From contig NZ_CP094984.1 in the NCBI RefSeq assembly GCF_022869865.1, positions 2,170,001 through 2,234,000 on the forward strand: DNA of 64,000 nucleotides, written 5' to 3'. The position numbers and the translations under genes were made by a program. Below, in pieces: positions 51,740-61,214 of this stretch. This stretch comes from Arthrobacter zhangbolii. GTDB taxonomy: Bacteria > Actinomycetota > Actinomycetes > Actinomycetales > Micrococcaceae. The notes beneath the pieces are model-generated. The model did not search any database. It saw only the letters and a program-made list of their open reading frames with translations, and was not told the origin of the DNA. Position 1 is the stretch's first letter. Each line of letters opens with the position of its first letter.

Positions 51740-52285
51740 TCATTCCCCCGCGGAGGCGGGCAGCAGGCGCACCCGCATTGCCACCCGCTTCCCCATGGCA
51801 TCGAGCCCGAGTGCCGCTTCGTGTTGTCGCAGTGCCCCCAGTTCTGCCTGAGGGTCCTGCACAACCTCGAAACCGCAGCTGGCATAGAACGGCGCGTTGA
51901 AGGGCACGCCGGCAAACGTGCAAAGCGTCATGGTGGCATAGCCCTGCTCCCGGGCCCATTCCAGGGCCGCTTCCACCAGTGCCCGCCCCAGCCCGGCACC
52001 GGCGGCGTCAGGATGGGCCGAAAGCTGTTCCAAATGTGCCTGCCCGTCGATTTCCTCCAGCCGGGCGAACCCGGCGGGCGGACGTCCGGCTACCAGGACC
52101 CGGCGGGCAGCAATGAACTCGGGCAGAGTGGCCACCGGCGGGAGTGCCGCCTGCGAGGCCCGCACACCCGGCGCCGCGGCCAGCAGAGTGTCGGAAGCGG
52201 CCTCCAGGGCCGGCAACAGCGGATAATCACGGGCGTCCGCCGGCCGCACATGGACTCCCCGCCCAGATGAAGGTTCCCGCTTCAT
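51740..52285 (-). CDS. GNAT-family N-acetyltransferase
   Basis: A 181-residue GNAT-fold protein. The acetyl-CoA pyrophosphate loop lies at LEQLSAHPDAAGAGLGRALVEAAL (pattern Q/R-x-x-G-x-G/A), with the conserved beta-strand ATMTLCTFAGVPFNAPFYASCGFEVV. The N-terminal about 60 residues differ from simple GNATs. The ATG at 52285 overlaps the NUDIX gene's stop (ATGA), so the two are coupled. The substrate is unknown. Confidence 0.8.
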   Translation of the reverse strand: MKREPSSGRGVHVRPADARDYPLLPALEAASDTLLAAAPGVRASQAALPPVATLPEFIAARRVLVAGRPPAGFARLEEIDGQAHLEQLSAHPDAAGAGLGRALVEAALEWAREQGYATMTLCTFAGVPFNAPFYASCGFEVVQDPQAELGALRQHEAALGLDAMGKRVAMRVRLLPASAGE

Positions 52286-52845
52286 GTCCGCTCCCGGTGT
52301 TCGAGAACCGCGGAAAAGTCCTCCAGCGGCGGCATCATCCTGCGCAGCGGTGGCGGGCATACCGCTTCCGTCGGCACCTGCACCCCGTCCACCAGTTCCA
52401 CCGTCGTACCCAGTTCCAGCCCCAGCAGCGCACCGGCCAGCTGCTTACCAGTGACGCCGTCGAGCATCTGGCGGCACTCAGCCGCAGGAAGGAACCGCGC
52501 TTCAAACCCGCCGCCGGCACCGGTGAAGGCCGCCACCGTGGTCGCCAGGGTTCCGCCGTCGAAGAGGAACGCGATGGAATCGCCCCGGCCCGGGCCTCCC
52601 TGCAGATAATCCACGGCCAGGACCCGGCCGACGTCGAACCCGGGATCCAGCGTTTCCCGGGCGATGCGGCGGGCGGCGGTGCGTGGATCCTCACCTGCCT
52701 TGACCACGCCCGCCGGCAGCTGCCACGGGCCGGTCCCGTAGCGCAGGAGGAGGATCCCGCCGCCCACGGTGCGGATGACGGCACCGGCCGTGGTGCTCCG
52801 CTTGAAGATTGAACCGTAGTATCCGCTCAGTCCCGGTGCTGCCAT
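52282..52845 (-). CDS. NUDIX-fold protein with degenerate NUDIX box
   Basis: A 187-residue protein starting MAAPGLSGYYGSIF, with a beta-grasp core like NUDIX hydrolases. The NUDIX box begins G46-x5-E52 and keeps R60 and E64, but I61 replaces the first Glu of REUXEE, T65 the last, and D67 the Gly. Hydrolysis of a nucleoside diphosphate derivative is therefore uncertain. AGAGGA lies 6 bases before the ATG at 52845. It is first in a GNAT/GrpB operon. Confidence 0.68.
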   Translation of the reverse strand: MAAPGLSGYYGSIFKRSTTAGAVIRTVGGGILLLRYGTGPWQLPAGVVKAGEDPRTAARRIARETLDPGFDVGRVLAVDYLQGGPGRGDSIAFLFDGGTLATTVAAFTGAGGGFEARFLPAAECRQMLDGVTGKQLAGALLGLELGTTVELVDGVQVPTEAVCPPPLRRMMPPLEDFSAVLEHRERT

Positions 52846-52947
52846 AGTGTCCTCTTTCCGTGGTGCCGGACTGCTGCAATGGAACCATGCAGGACGGTTA
52901 AACACGCAACGCCGGACAGGTAGTCCGGCGTTGCGTGCATGGCGGAG

Positions 52948-54531
52948 TTACTTGCCGAGGAACTTATCAAAGCCCTTGGGCAGGTTCAGCGATGACGGAT
53001 CGAAGTCCGTGTCCTGGGCGCCGAAGGCGCTGCCGGTGGGCAGTGCCTTGCGGGCGCCGGACCGCCGGGCCTCCGCTTCGGCGCGTTCCTGCGCTGCCTT
53101 GGCGGGGTTGCCGGACTTGGCCTTCTTCTTGCCCTTGGCAGCCTGCTGTTTCTTGCGTGCGCCGCCGAAACCGCCGGGGCCGGCCATGCCTGGCATCCCC
53201 GGGATGCCGCCGCCCTGGGCCATCTTCTTCATCATCTTCTGGGCCTGGACAAAGCGCTCCAGGAGGCCGTTGACCTCGGAGACGTGCACGCCGGAACCGC
53301 GGGCAATGCGGGCGCGGCGGGAGCCGTTGATGATCTTCGGGGCCACGCGCTCGTGCGGCGTCATGGAGCGGACAATGGCTTCGACCCGGTCGATCTCGCG
53401 CTCGTCGAAGTTCTCCAGCTGCTCACGCATGCCGGCAGCGCCGGGCATCATCATGAGCATCTTCTTCATGGAGCCCATCTTGCGGATCTGCTGCATCTGG
53501 GCGAGGAAGTCGTCGAGGGTGAAGTCTTCCTGGTCGGCGAACTTCTTCGCCATCCGGTTGGCTTCGTCCTTGTCCCAGCTCTGTTCGGCCTGCTCGATCA
53601 GGGTCAGGACGTCGCCGAGGTCCAGGATACGGCTGGCCATGCGGTCCGGGTGGAAGACCTCGAAGTCGGTCAGCGCCTCACCGGTGGAGGCGAACATGAT
53701 CGGCTTGCCGGTAACCGAGGCCACCGAGAGGGCGGCACCGCCGCGGGCATCGCCGTCGAGCTTCGTCAGCACGACGCCGGTGAAATTCACGCCTTCGTTG
53801 AAGGCCTGGGCCGTGTTGACGGCATCCTGTCCGATCATGGCGTCGATGACGAAGAGAACTTCGTCCGGGTTGATGGCGGCGCGGATGTCCGCGGCCTGCT
53901 GCATCAGTTCCGCGTCCACGCCCAGGCGGCCGGCGGTGTCCACGATGACGACGTCGTGCAGCTTGGTGCGTGCTTCCTCGACACCCTGGCGGGCAACGGC
54001 TACCGGATCACCGGTGGCGGCTTCGAATTCGGAGGAGACGCCGGGGTGCGGTGCGTAGACCGGTACGCCGGCACGTTCGCCGTTGACCTGGAGCTGGCGG
54101 ACGGCGTTGGGCCGCTGGAGATCCGCTGCCACGAGCAGGGGGCTGTGGCCCTGGGACTTCAGGTGCTTGGACAGCTTGCCTGCGAGGGTGGTCTTACCGG
54201 CACCCTGGAGGCCTGCCAGCATGATGACCGTCGGAGGGTTCTTGGCCAGACGCAGCCGGCGGGTCTCGCCGCCGAGGATGCTCTTGAGCTCCTCGTTGAC
54301 AATCTTGACCACCTGCTGGCCCGGGTTCAGGGCCTGGGAAACTTCCAGTCCCAGGGCGCGTTCCTTGACCGACGCTGTGAAGGCGCGCACTACCGGAACG
54401 GCGACATCGGCGTCCAGCAGGGCGCGGCGGATCTCGCGTACGGTGGCGTCGACATCGGCCTCGGTGAGCCGGCCCTTGCCTCGCAGGTTTTTGAAGGTTG
54501 AAGTCAACCGGTCAGACAGTGAATTGAACAC
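52948..54531 (-). CDS. ffh: signal recognition particle protein Ffh
   Basis: The SRP GTPase that binds signal sequences and targets ribosomes to FtsY. The 527-residue protein has the N domain, G domain with GLQGAGKTTLAGKL (G1), DLQRPNAVRQLQ, DTAGRLGVD (G3) and TKLDGDARGGAALSV (G4 and insertion), and a Met-rich M domain (KMGSMKKMLMMMPG, FVQAQKMMKKMAQGGGIPGMPGM). The tail after about residue 440 is Lys/Ala-rich. The GTG at 54531 fits the family start VFNSLSDRLTSTF. Diverges from the zwf-like gene. Confidence 0.96.
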   Translation of the reverse strand: MFNSLSDRLTSTFKNLRGKGRLTEADVDATVREIRRALLDADVAVPVVRAFTASVKERALGLEVSQALNPGQQVVKIVNEELKSILGGETRRLRLAKNPPTVIMLAGLQGAGKTTLAGKLSKHLKSQGHSPLLVAADLQRPNAVRQLQVNGERAGVPVYAPHPGVSSEFEAATGDPVAVARQGVEEARTKLHDVVIVDTAGRLGVDAELMQQAADIRAAINPDEVLFVIDAMIGQDAVNTAQAFNEGVNFTGVVLTKLDGDARGGAALSVASVTGKPIMFASTGEALTDFEVFHPDRMASRILDLGDVLTLIEQAEQSWDKDEANRMAKKFADQEDFTLDDFLAQMQQIRKMGSMKKMLMMMPGAAGMREQLENFDEREIDRVEAIVRSMTPHERVAPKIINGSRRARIARGSGVHVSEVNGLLERFVQAQKMMKKMAQGGGIPGMPGMAGPGGFGGARKKQQAAKGKKKAKSGNPAKAAQERAEAEARRSGARKALPTGSAFGAQDTDFDPSSLNLPKGFDKFLGK

Positions 54532-54660
54532 GTGCCGCGCACTTCTTTCGTCAGTTTCTTCGCCTTGTTTGGCAGGCCCAGCTGTTAAGGGTACCAAGCC
54601 GGTCCGGCAAATTGCCGCCACAGCCTTACTCGGAAGCGGATGCAGTGGGAGGCTGGATAA

Positions 54661-56055
54661 ATGCCGGATCCTGAGCACGTGCGCACCCTGCTGATCCTTG
54701 GCGGCACCGGAGACCTTTCCGGCCGGCTGCTGCTTCCCGGGCTGGCCCGGGTGGTCGGCCAGGGCCGGGCACCGGGAATCACGGTGATCGGTTCAGGGTC
54801 CCGGGACTGGACCCGTGAGCAGTGGCAGGACCGGATGCGCTCCAGCTTCGACTCTGCCTACGAGGCAGCGGACAGTGCCGGGCGGGAGCAACTGCGCGAA
54901 ACAGTGGACCGTTCCCGCTACCTGAGGCTGGATCTCTCCTCCGGAACCGAAGTGAACGAGCGCATCCGGGAGCTGCCCGGCCCGCTGGCCGTCTACTTCG
55001 CGCTTCCCCCGGCACTCACCGCGCAAACGGTGGACCGCCTGCGGGACCTGCCACCGGGTACCCGCCTGGTCTTGGAGAAACCCTTCGGCAGTGACCGGGA
55101 TTCGGCCGTTGCCCTCAACCAGGCGCTGTCCCGCCTGGTCCCGGAGGCGGACGTCTTCCGGGTGGACCATTTCCTGGGCATGACCACGGTGATGGACATC
55201 CTGGGGCTCAGGTTCACCAACCGGCTGCTGGAGCCTGCGTGGAACAACCTGCACATCGAAAAAGTGGAAGTGGTATTTGATGAGCAGCTGGGGCTGGAAG
55301 GACGGGCAAAGTACTACGACAACGCCGGTGCCTTGAAAGACATGATCCAAAGCCACCTGCTGCATGTGATGGCTTTTATGGCCATCGGCGTGCCGGCCAC
55401 CCTCGGCGAGCGCGATCTGCGTGACCTCGTGGCCGCCACCCTGCGGGCAGCAACCATCGATCCGGCGACCGGCAGCCGCCGTGCCCGCTACACTGCCGGA
55501 GCCGTGGACGGCGAGGAACTGCAGGCCTATGCAGACTCCCCCGGCGTCGATCCGTCCAGGGGCACCGAGACCCTGGCCGAGGTGGTGGTCCACATCAGCA
55601 ATGACCGCTGGGCAGGCGTCCCGTTCATCCTGCGTTCCGGGAAAGCGATGAACCGGACGCGCAAGGAGGTGCTGGTGACGTTCCGGCCCGTGAGCCATCT
55701 GCCGGCCGGATTCACGGGGGTGACGGATCTGCCCTCCCGGCTGCGGATATCCTTCGGCCCGGCGGAAATTGAACTCGAGCTGAACGTCAACGGCCCCGAG
55801 AATGTCTTCCGGCTCGAGCGCACCGGGCTGAAAGGACCGACCCACGTGTCGCACCTGACTCCGTACGGCGAGGTAATTGAATCCGTACTGGACGGAGACC
55901 CCCTGCTCTCCGTGCGTGCCGACATTGCGGAGGAATGCTGGCGGATAGTGGATCCGGTGGTGCGGGCCTGGGCCGCGGATGAGGTGCCGCTGGAGGAATA
56001 CCGGGCCGGAACGCAGGGACCGCCCGGCTGGGATACCAGCCGGGCGGACCTGTAG
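54661..56055 (+). CDS. glucose-6-phosphate dehydrogenase paralogue, active-site variant
   Basis: A 464-residue G6PD-family protein with the nucleotide fold LLILGGTGDLSGRLLLPGL, the EKPFGSD motif (139-144) and the catalytic His232 (QSHLLH). The substrate motif RVDHFLGM has Met174 where family members have Lys that binds the G6P phosphate, and Phe for Tyr. Lys328 of LRSGKAMNRT is kept. It may use another sugar phosphate or be inactive toward G6P. GGGAGG precedes the ATG by 8 bases. No opcA is adjacent. It is 5 bases from the convergent glnB stop. Confidence 0.85.
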   Translation: MPDPEHVRTLLILGGTGDLSGRLLLPGLARVVGQGRAPGITVIGSGSRDWTREQWQDRMRSSFDSAYEAADSAGREQLRETVDRSRYLRLDLSSGTEVNERIRELPGPLAVYFALPPALTAQTVDRLRDLPPGTRLVLEKPFGSDRDSAVALNQALSRLVPEADVFRVDHFLGMTTVMDILGLRFTNRLLEPAWNNLHIEKVEVVFDEQLGLEGRAKYYDNAGALKDMIQSHLLHVMAFMAIGVPATLGERDLRDLVAATLRAATIDPATGSRRARYTAGAVDGEELQAYADSPGVDPSRGTETLAEVVVHISNDRWAGVPFILRSGKAMNRTRKEVLVTFRPVSHLPAGFTGVTDLPSRLRISFGPAEIELELNVNGPENVFRLERTGLKGPTHVSHLTPYGEVIESVLDGDPLLSVRADIAEECWRIVDPVVRAWAADEVPLEEYRAGTQGPPGWDTSRADL

Positions 56056-56060
56056 CGGTA

Positions 56061-57691
<1,631 letters not shown>

Positions 57692-57864
57692 CTTCACGTC
57701 CCTTCACCTGTGGCGGGTCTTTCCCGCCTGGAAAGAACTTTGCCGGGGCCAGATTTCCGGGTGTGCCTGATGGTGTTGCCGGGAGGTTACAAAGCCGCCG
57801 CTCCGGTAAAAGGCCCGTGTCGGAACGGTTTCGGGCAGGTTTCCGCCACCGGGTACCGGACAGC

Positions 57865-57903
57865 ACAATGCCCCGCCCTCCTGATCGGAGGGCGGGGCAT
57901 TGT
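57865..57903. terminator. inverted repeat downstream of ftsY
   Basis: A 17-bp perfect stem (57865-57881 with 57887-57903, ACAATGCCCCGCCCTCC) with a 5-base loop lies 32 bases after the ftsY stop. It lacks a clear T-run on the ftsY side, so it may work as an L-shaped or Rho-assisted terminator. Confidence 0.7.
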
Positions 57904-57935
57904 CTTTGGCTGGCTGCGTCGTCGGCCGGCCGGAC

Positions 57936-59123
57936 CTAGCTCAGCAGTGCGTCCACGAAGCTCTCGGCTTCGAAGGGTGCCAGGTCATCTGCGCCTTCAC
58001 CCAGGCCCACCAGCTTCACGGGGACACCCAGGGTGCGCTGGATGGCGACGACGATGCCGCCCTTGGCGGTGCCGTCCAGCTTCGTCAGGACAATGCCGGA
58101 GATGTTGACCACCTCGGCGAAGACCTTCGCCTGGGTCAGGCCGTTCTGGCCGGTGGTGGCGTCCAGGACCAGCAGGACCTCGTCCACGGCGGCCTGCTTC
58201 TCGATGACGCGCTTGACCTTGCCGAGCTCGTCCATCAGGCCGACCTTGTTCTGCAGCCGTCCGGCGGTGTCGATAAGGACCACGTCCACTTCGCCGTCGA
58301 TGCCGGCCTTGACCGCTTCGAAGGCCACCGATGCCGGGTCCGCACCGTCAACGTCGGAGCGCACCGTGGGGACACCCACGCGCTGGCCCCACGTGGCCAG
58401 CTGTTCGGCCGCTGCGGCACGGAAGGTATCCGCGGCGCCCAGCAGCACATCCTTGTCCTCGGCCACAAGAACGCGGGCCAGCTTGCCCACGGTGGTGGTT
58501 TTGCCGACGCCGTTGACGCCGACCACCATCACCACGGCCGGAGTCTCGGCGTGGCGCTCGACGGCGAGGGAACGGTCCATGGTCGGATCAACCAGCTTGA
58601 TCAGTTCCTCGCGCAGCATCGCGTGGACTTCCTGCGGATCCTGGCTGCCGGAAACCTTGACCCGCGAGCGCAGCGCGTCCACCAGTTCCATGGTGGGCTC
58701 GGTGCCGAGGTCTGCCAGGAGAAGGGTTTCCTCAATCTCGTCCCAGACGTCTTCATCGATCTTGTCGCTGGAGAGCAGGGCCAGCAGCGCCTTGCCCAGG
58801 GCATTGTTGGATTTGGCCAGCCGGGCCCGCAGCCGGGCCAGACGGCCCTGTACCGGTTCCGGGGTTTCAATGGTCCGGGCCGGCGGGGCGGGGGTTTCCT
58901 CCAGGTCGCGGAGGTCGTCGGGAACAACGACGTCGGTCTCCCCCGGCGGCGCTTCCAGCGTGTCGGTGCCGGCGGCGGATCCGGTCACCGGATCATTGGC
59001 GTCGCGCCGGGTGGGATACATGCTCTTGGGTGTGCGCCGGGTCCTTACCAGCAGCGCAGCCACAGAGCCGACCACCGCCAGGGCGACGAGGACGTAGATC
59101 ACTATCGATAGGGTCTCATTCAC
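57936..59123 (-). CDS. ftsY: signal recognition particle receptor FtsY
   Basis: The membrane-side GTPase partner of Ffh. The 395-residue protein has an N-terminal membrane helix (IVIYVLVALAVVGSVAALLV), an acidic linker, the N domain and the G domain with GVNGVGKTTTVGKLA (G1), DTFRAAAAEQLATW, DTAGRLQNK (G3) and TKLDGTAKGGIV (G4). The start is a GTG at 59123. Ffh lies about 3.4 kb away on the same strand. Confidence 0.96.
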   Translation of the reverse strand: MNETLSIVIYVLVALAVVGSVAALLVRTRRTPKSMYPTRRDANDPVTGSAAGTDTLEAPPGETDVVVPDDLRDLEETPAPPARTIETPEPVQGRLARLRARLAKSNNALGKALLALLSSDKIDEDVWDEIEETLLLADLGTEPTMELVDALRSRVKVSGSQDPQEVHAMLREELIKLVDPTMDRSLAVERHAETPAVVMVVGVNGVGKTTTVGKLARVLVAEDKDVLLGAADTFRAAAAEQLATWGQRVGVPTVRSDVDGADPASVAFEAVKAGIDGEVDVVLIDTAGRLQNKVGLMDELGKVKRVIEKQAAVDEVLLVLDATTGQNGLTQAKVFAEVVNISGIVLTKLDGTAKGGIVVAIQRTLGVPVKLVGLGEGADDLAPFEAESFVDALLS

Positions 59124-59185
59124 GCTTCCAAGCTTCTCATATGCCGCTCACGGGCCACCCGGGCATCTGAGAGAATCAGCTTATT

Positions 59186-60415
59186 ATGGTGCGCACTCCC
59201 CGAATCCGAATCCCGCAGGAAATCAAGGTCCTTATCGCGGCCGCCTTCGTCATTGCCCTCGGCTTCGGCATAGTGGCCCCTGTCCTGCCGCAGTTCGCGC
59301 TGAGTTTCGACGTCGGCGTCACGGCATCGTCGGTGATCGTCAGCGCCTTTGCCTTCACCCGGCTGGTGTTCGCCCCGGCCGGCGGCGTGCTGCTGGAAAA
59401 ACTCGGTGAACGCCCGGTGTATATCGCCGGCCTGCTGATCGTGGCGCTGTCCACGGCCGCCTGCGCTTTCGCCCAGAGCTACTGGCAGCTGCTGATTTTC
59501 CGCGGCCTCGGCGGCATCGGCTCGACGATGTTCACCATTTCCGCCATGGCGCTCATCATCAGGCTGGCTCCTCCTGAAGTCCGCGGCCGGGTGTCCAGCG
59601 CCTATGCCTCGTCCTTCCTGCTCGGCAATATCGGCGGGCCGCTGCTCGGCGGCCTGCTGGCCGGTTTTGGCCTGCGCGTTCCGTTCCTGGTGTATGCCGG
59701 CGCCCTGGTAGTGGCGGCCGGCGTGGTGTTCCTGCGCCTCAAGGACGCCCGGCCCGCCCCCGGCGCGGAGGAGACCAAGCCTGCCGCCCTGCCGGCGCTG
59801 ACCGTGCGGGAAGCGCTGCGCGATTCGGCCTACCGGGGCGCCCTGGTCTCCTCCTTCGCCAACGGCTGGTCCTCTTTCGGCGTCCGAAACGCCCTGGTGC
59901 CGCTGTTCGCCGCTGCTGCCCTGTCCGCCGGCCCCGAGGTGGCCGGCATTTCCCTGACCGCCTTTGCCGTGGGCACCGCCGTCGTCCTGACCTTCTCCGG
60001 ACGGCTGGCCGACAGCTGGGGCCGCCGCCCGCTGCTGCTGATCGGGCTGGCGGTGAACGCCGTGGCCACCGCGATGATCGGTTTCAGCTCCAGCGTGACC
60101 GAGTTCCTGATCATCTCCGTCATTGCCGGTATGGGCACCGGCCTGCTCAACCCCGCCCAGCAGGCCGCGGTCGGTGACATCATCGGCAACGGACGCAGCG
60201 GCGGCAAGGTCCTGGCCACCTTCCAGATGGCCAGCGATACCGGAGCCATTGCCGGGCCGGTGCTGGCCGGTATGCTGGCGGATTCGCTGGGCTACTCATG
60301 GGCGTTCGGGGTGACCGGCGGCATCGTGGCCATGGCCTTCGTGGCCTGGCTGGCGGCGCGGGAAACCCTGCCTTCGCGTAAGGCAGCCGAGGCCCGCACT
60401 ACCATCGAGGAATGA
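59186..60415 (+). CDS. MFS transporter
   Basis: A 409-residue 12-helix transporter. Motif A-like GGVLLEKLGERPVYIAG and ADSWGRRPLLLIG mark both halves, and the proline/glycine motif C-like region GNIGGPLLGGLLAGFG fits drug:H+ antiporters. The ATG is at 59186. The last four bases (ATGA) overlap a glutamine-amidotransferase-like gene, so the two are coupled and may act on the same compound. Confidence 0.84.
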   Translation: MVRTPRIRIPQEIKVLIAAAFVIALGFGIVAPVLPQFALSFDVGVTASSVIVSAFAFTRLVFAPAGGVLLEKLGERPVYIAGLLIVALSTAACAFAQSYWQLLIFRGLGGIGSTMFTISAMALIIRLAPPEVRGRVSSAYASSFLLGNIGGPLLGGLLAGFGLRVPFLVYAGALVVAAGVVFLRLKDARPAPGAEETKPAALPALTVREALRDSAYRGALVSSFANGWSSFGVRNALVPLFAAAALSAGPEVAGISLTAFAVGTAVVLTFSGRLADSWGRRPLLLIGLAVNAVATAMIGFSSSVTEFLIISVIAGMGTGLLNPAQQAAVGDIIGNGRSGGKVLATFQMASDTGAIAGPVLAGMLADSLGYSWAFGVTGGIVAMAFVAWLAARETLPSRKAAEARTTIEE

Positions 60416-61143
60416 AGCCTTTCCTGCTTGTTGCCACCCGCGCCGAAGACGACGCCGCGGATGAGGAGTATGCCTCCTTCCTGCGCTTCGGCGGCCTCGC
60501 GGAAGAGCAGCTGCACCGGGTCCGGCTGGAGAAGGAACCGATGCCCCCGGTGAACCTGGCGGACTACAGCGGCATCATTGTCGGCGGCAGCCCGTTCAAT
60601 TCAAGTGATCCGGAGGAGTCCAAGTCCGCTGTCCAGCTGCGGGTGGAGGCCGAACTCGGACAGCTGCTGGACGACGTCGTGGCCCGCGACTTTCCGTTCT
60701 TCGGCGCCTGTTACGGGGTGGGAACGCTGGGCCGCCACCAGGGCGGGACGGTGGACCGCACCTACGGCGAGCCCATTGGACCGGTGGAAATCCGACTGAC
60801 CGCCGAGGGCCGGCGGGACCCGCTGCTGGACGGGGTGCCGGAGCGTTTCTCCGCGTATGTGGGGCATAAGGAAGCGGTGGCCCAGCTGCCGCCGCATGCG
60901 GTGAACCTGGCGGGATCGGCCACCTGCCCGGTCCAGATGTTCCGGATCAAGTCCAACCTGTACGCCACCCAGTTCCATCCGGAACTGGATGTGGCCGGTC
61001 TGCTGACCCGGATTTCCGTGTACCGGCACGCCGGATATTTCCCGCCGGAGGAAGCGGAGACCGTCATGGAGGCCGTCCGCGGCTCGGCGGTGCACGTGCC
61101 TCCGCAGGTGCTGGCCAACTTCACCGCCCGGTACGCCCGCTAG
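60412..61143 (+). CDS. class I glutamine amidotransferase-like protein
   Basis: A 243-residue GMP synthase-like GATase domain protein. The nucleophile elbow is FFGACYGVG (Cys), and the His-x-Glu pair is in ATQFHPELD. The IIVGGSPFNSSD strand and the IEIRLT-type segment match family members that stand alone. They usually transfer ammonia from glutamine or hydrolyse gamma-glutamyl bonds. No synthase partner is fused or adjacent. It is coupled to the MFS gene. Confidence 0.88.
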   Translation: MKPFLLVATRAEDDAADEEYASFLRFGGLAEEQLHRVRLEKEPMPPVNLADYSGIIVGGSPFNSSDPEESKSAVQLRVEAELGQLLDDVVARDFPFFGACYGVGTLGRHQGGTVDRTYGEPIGPVEIRLTAEGRRDPLLDGVPERFSAYVGHKEAVAQLPPHAVNLAGSATCPVQMFRIKSNLYATQFHPELDVAGLLTRISVYRHAGYFPPEEAETVMEAVRGSAVHVPPQVLANFTARYAR

Positions 61144-61176
61144 CTAGCGCGGCCAGGCGCGGCCCGCCGTACCGGG

Positions 61177-61214
61177 GTCAGCTGCCGGTCCCGCGGTCAG
61201 CTGCCGGTCCCGCG
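61177..61214. repeat. perfect 19-bp tandem duplication at the smc stop codon
   Basis: Copies at 61177-61195 and 61196-61214 are identical (GTCAGCTGCCGGTCCCGCG). Copy 2 contains the last codons and stop of smc; copy 1 lies just beyond it. Confidence 0.9.
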
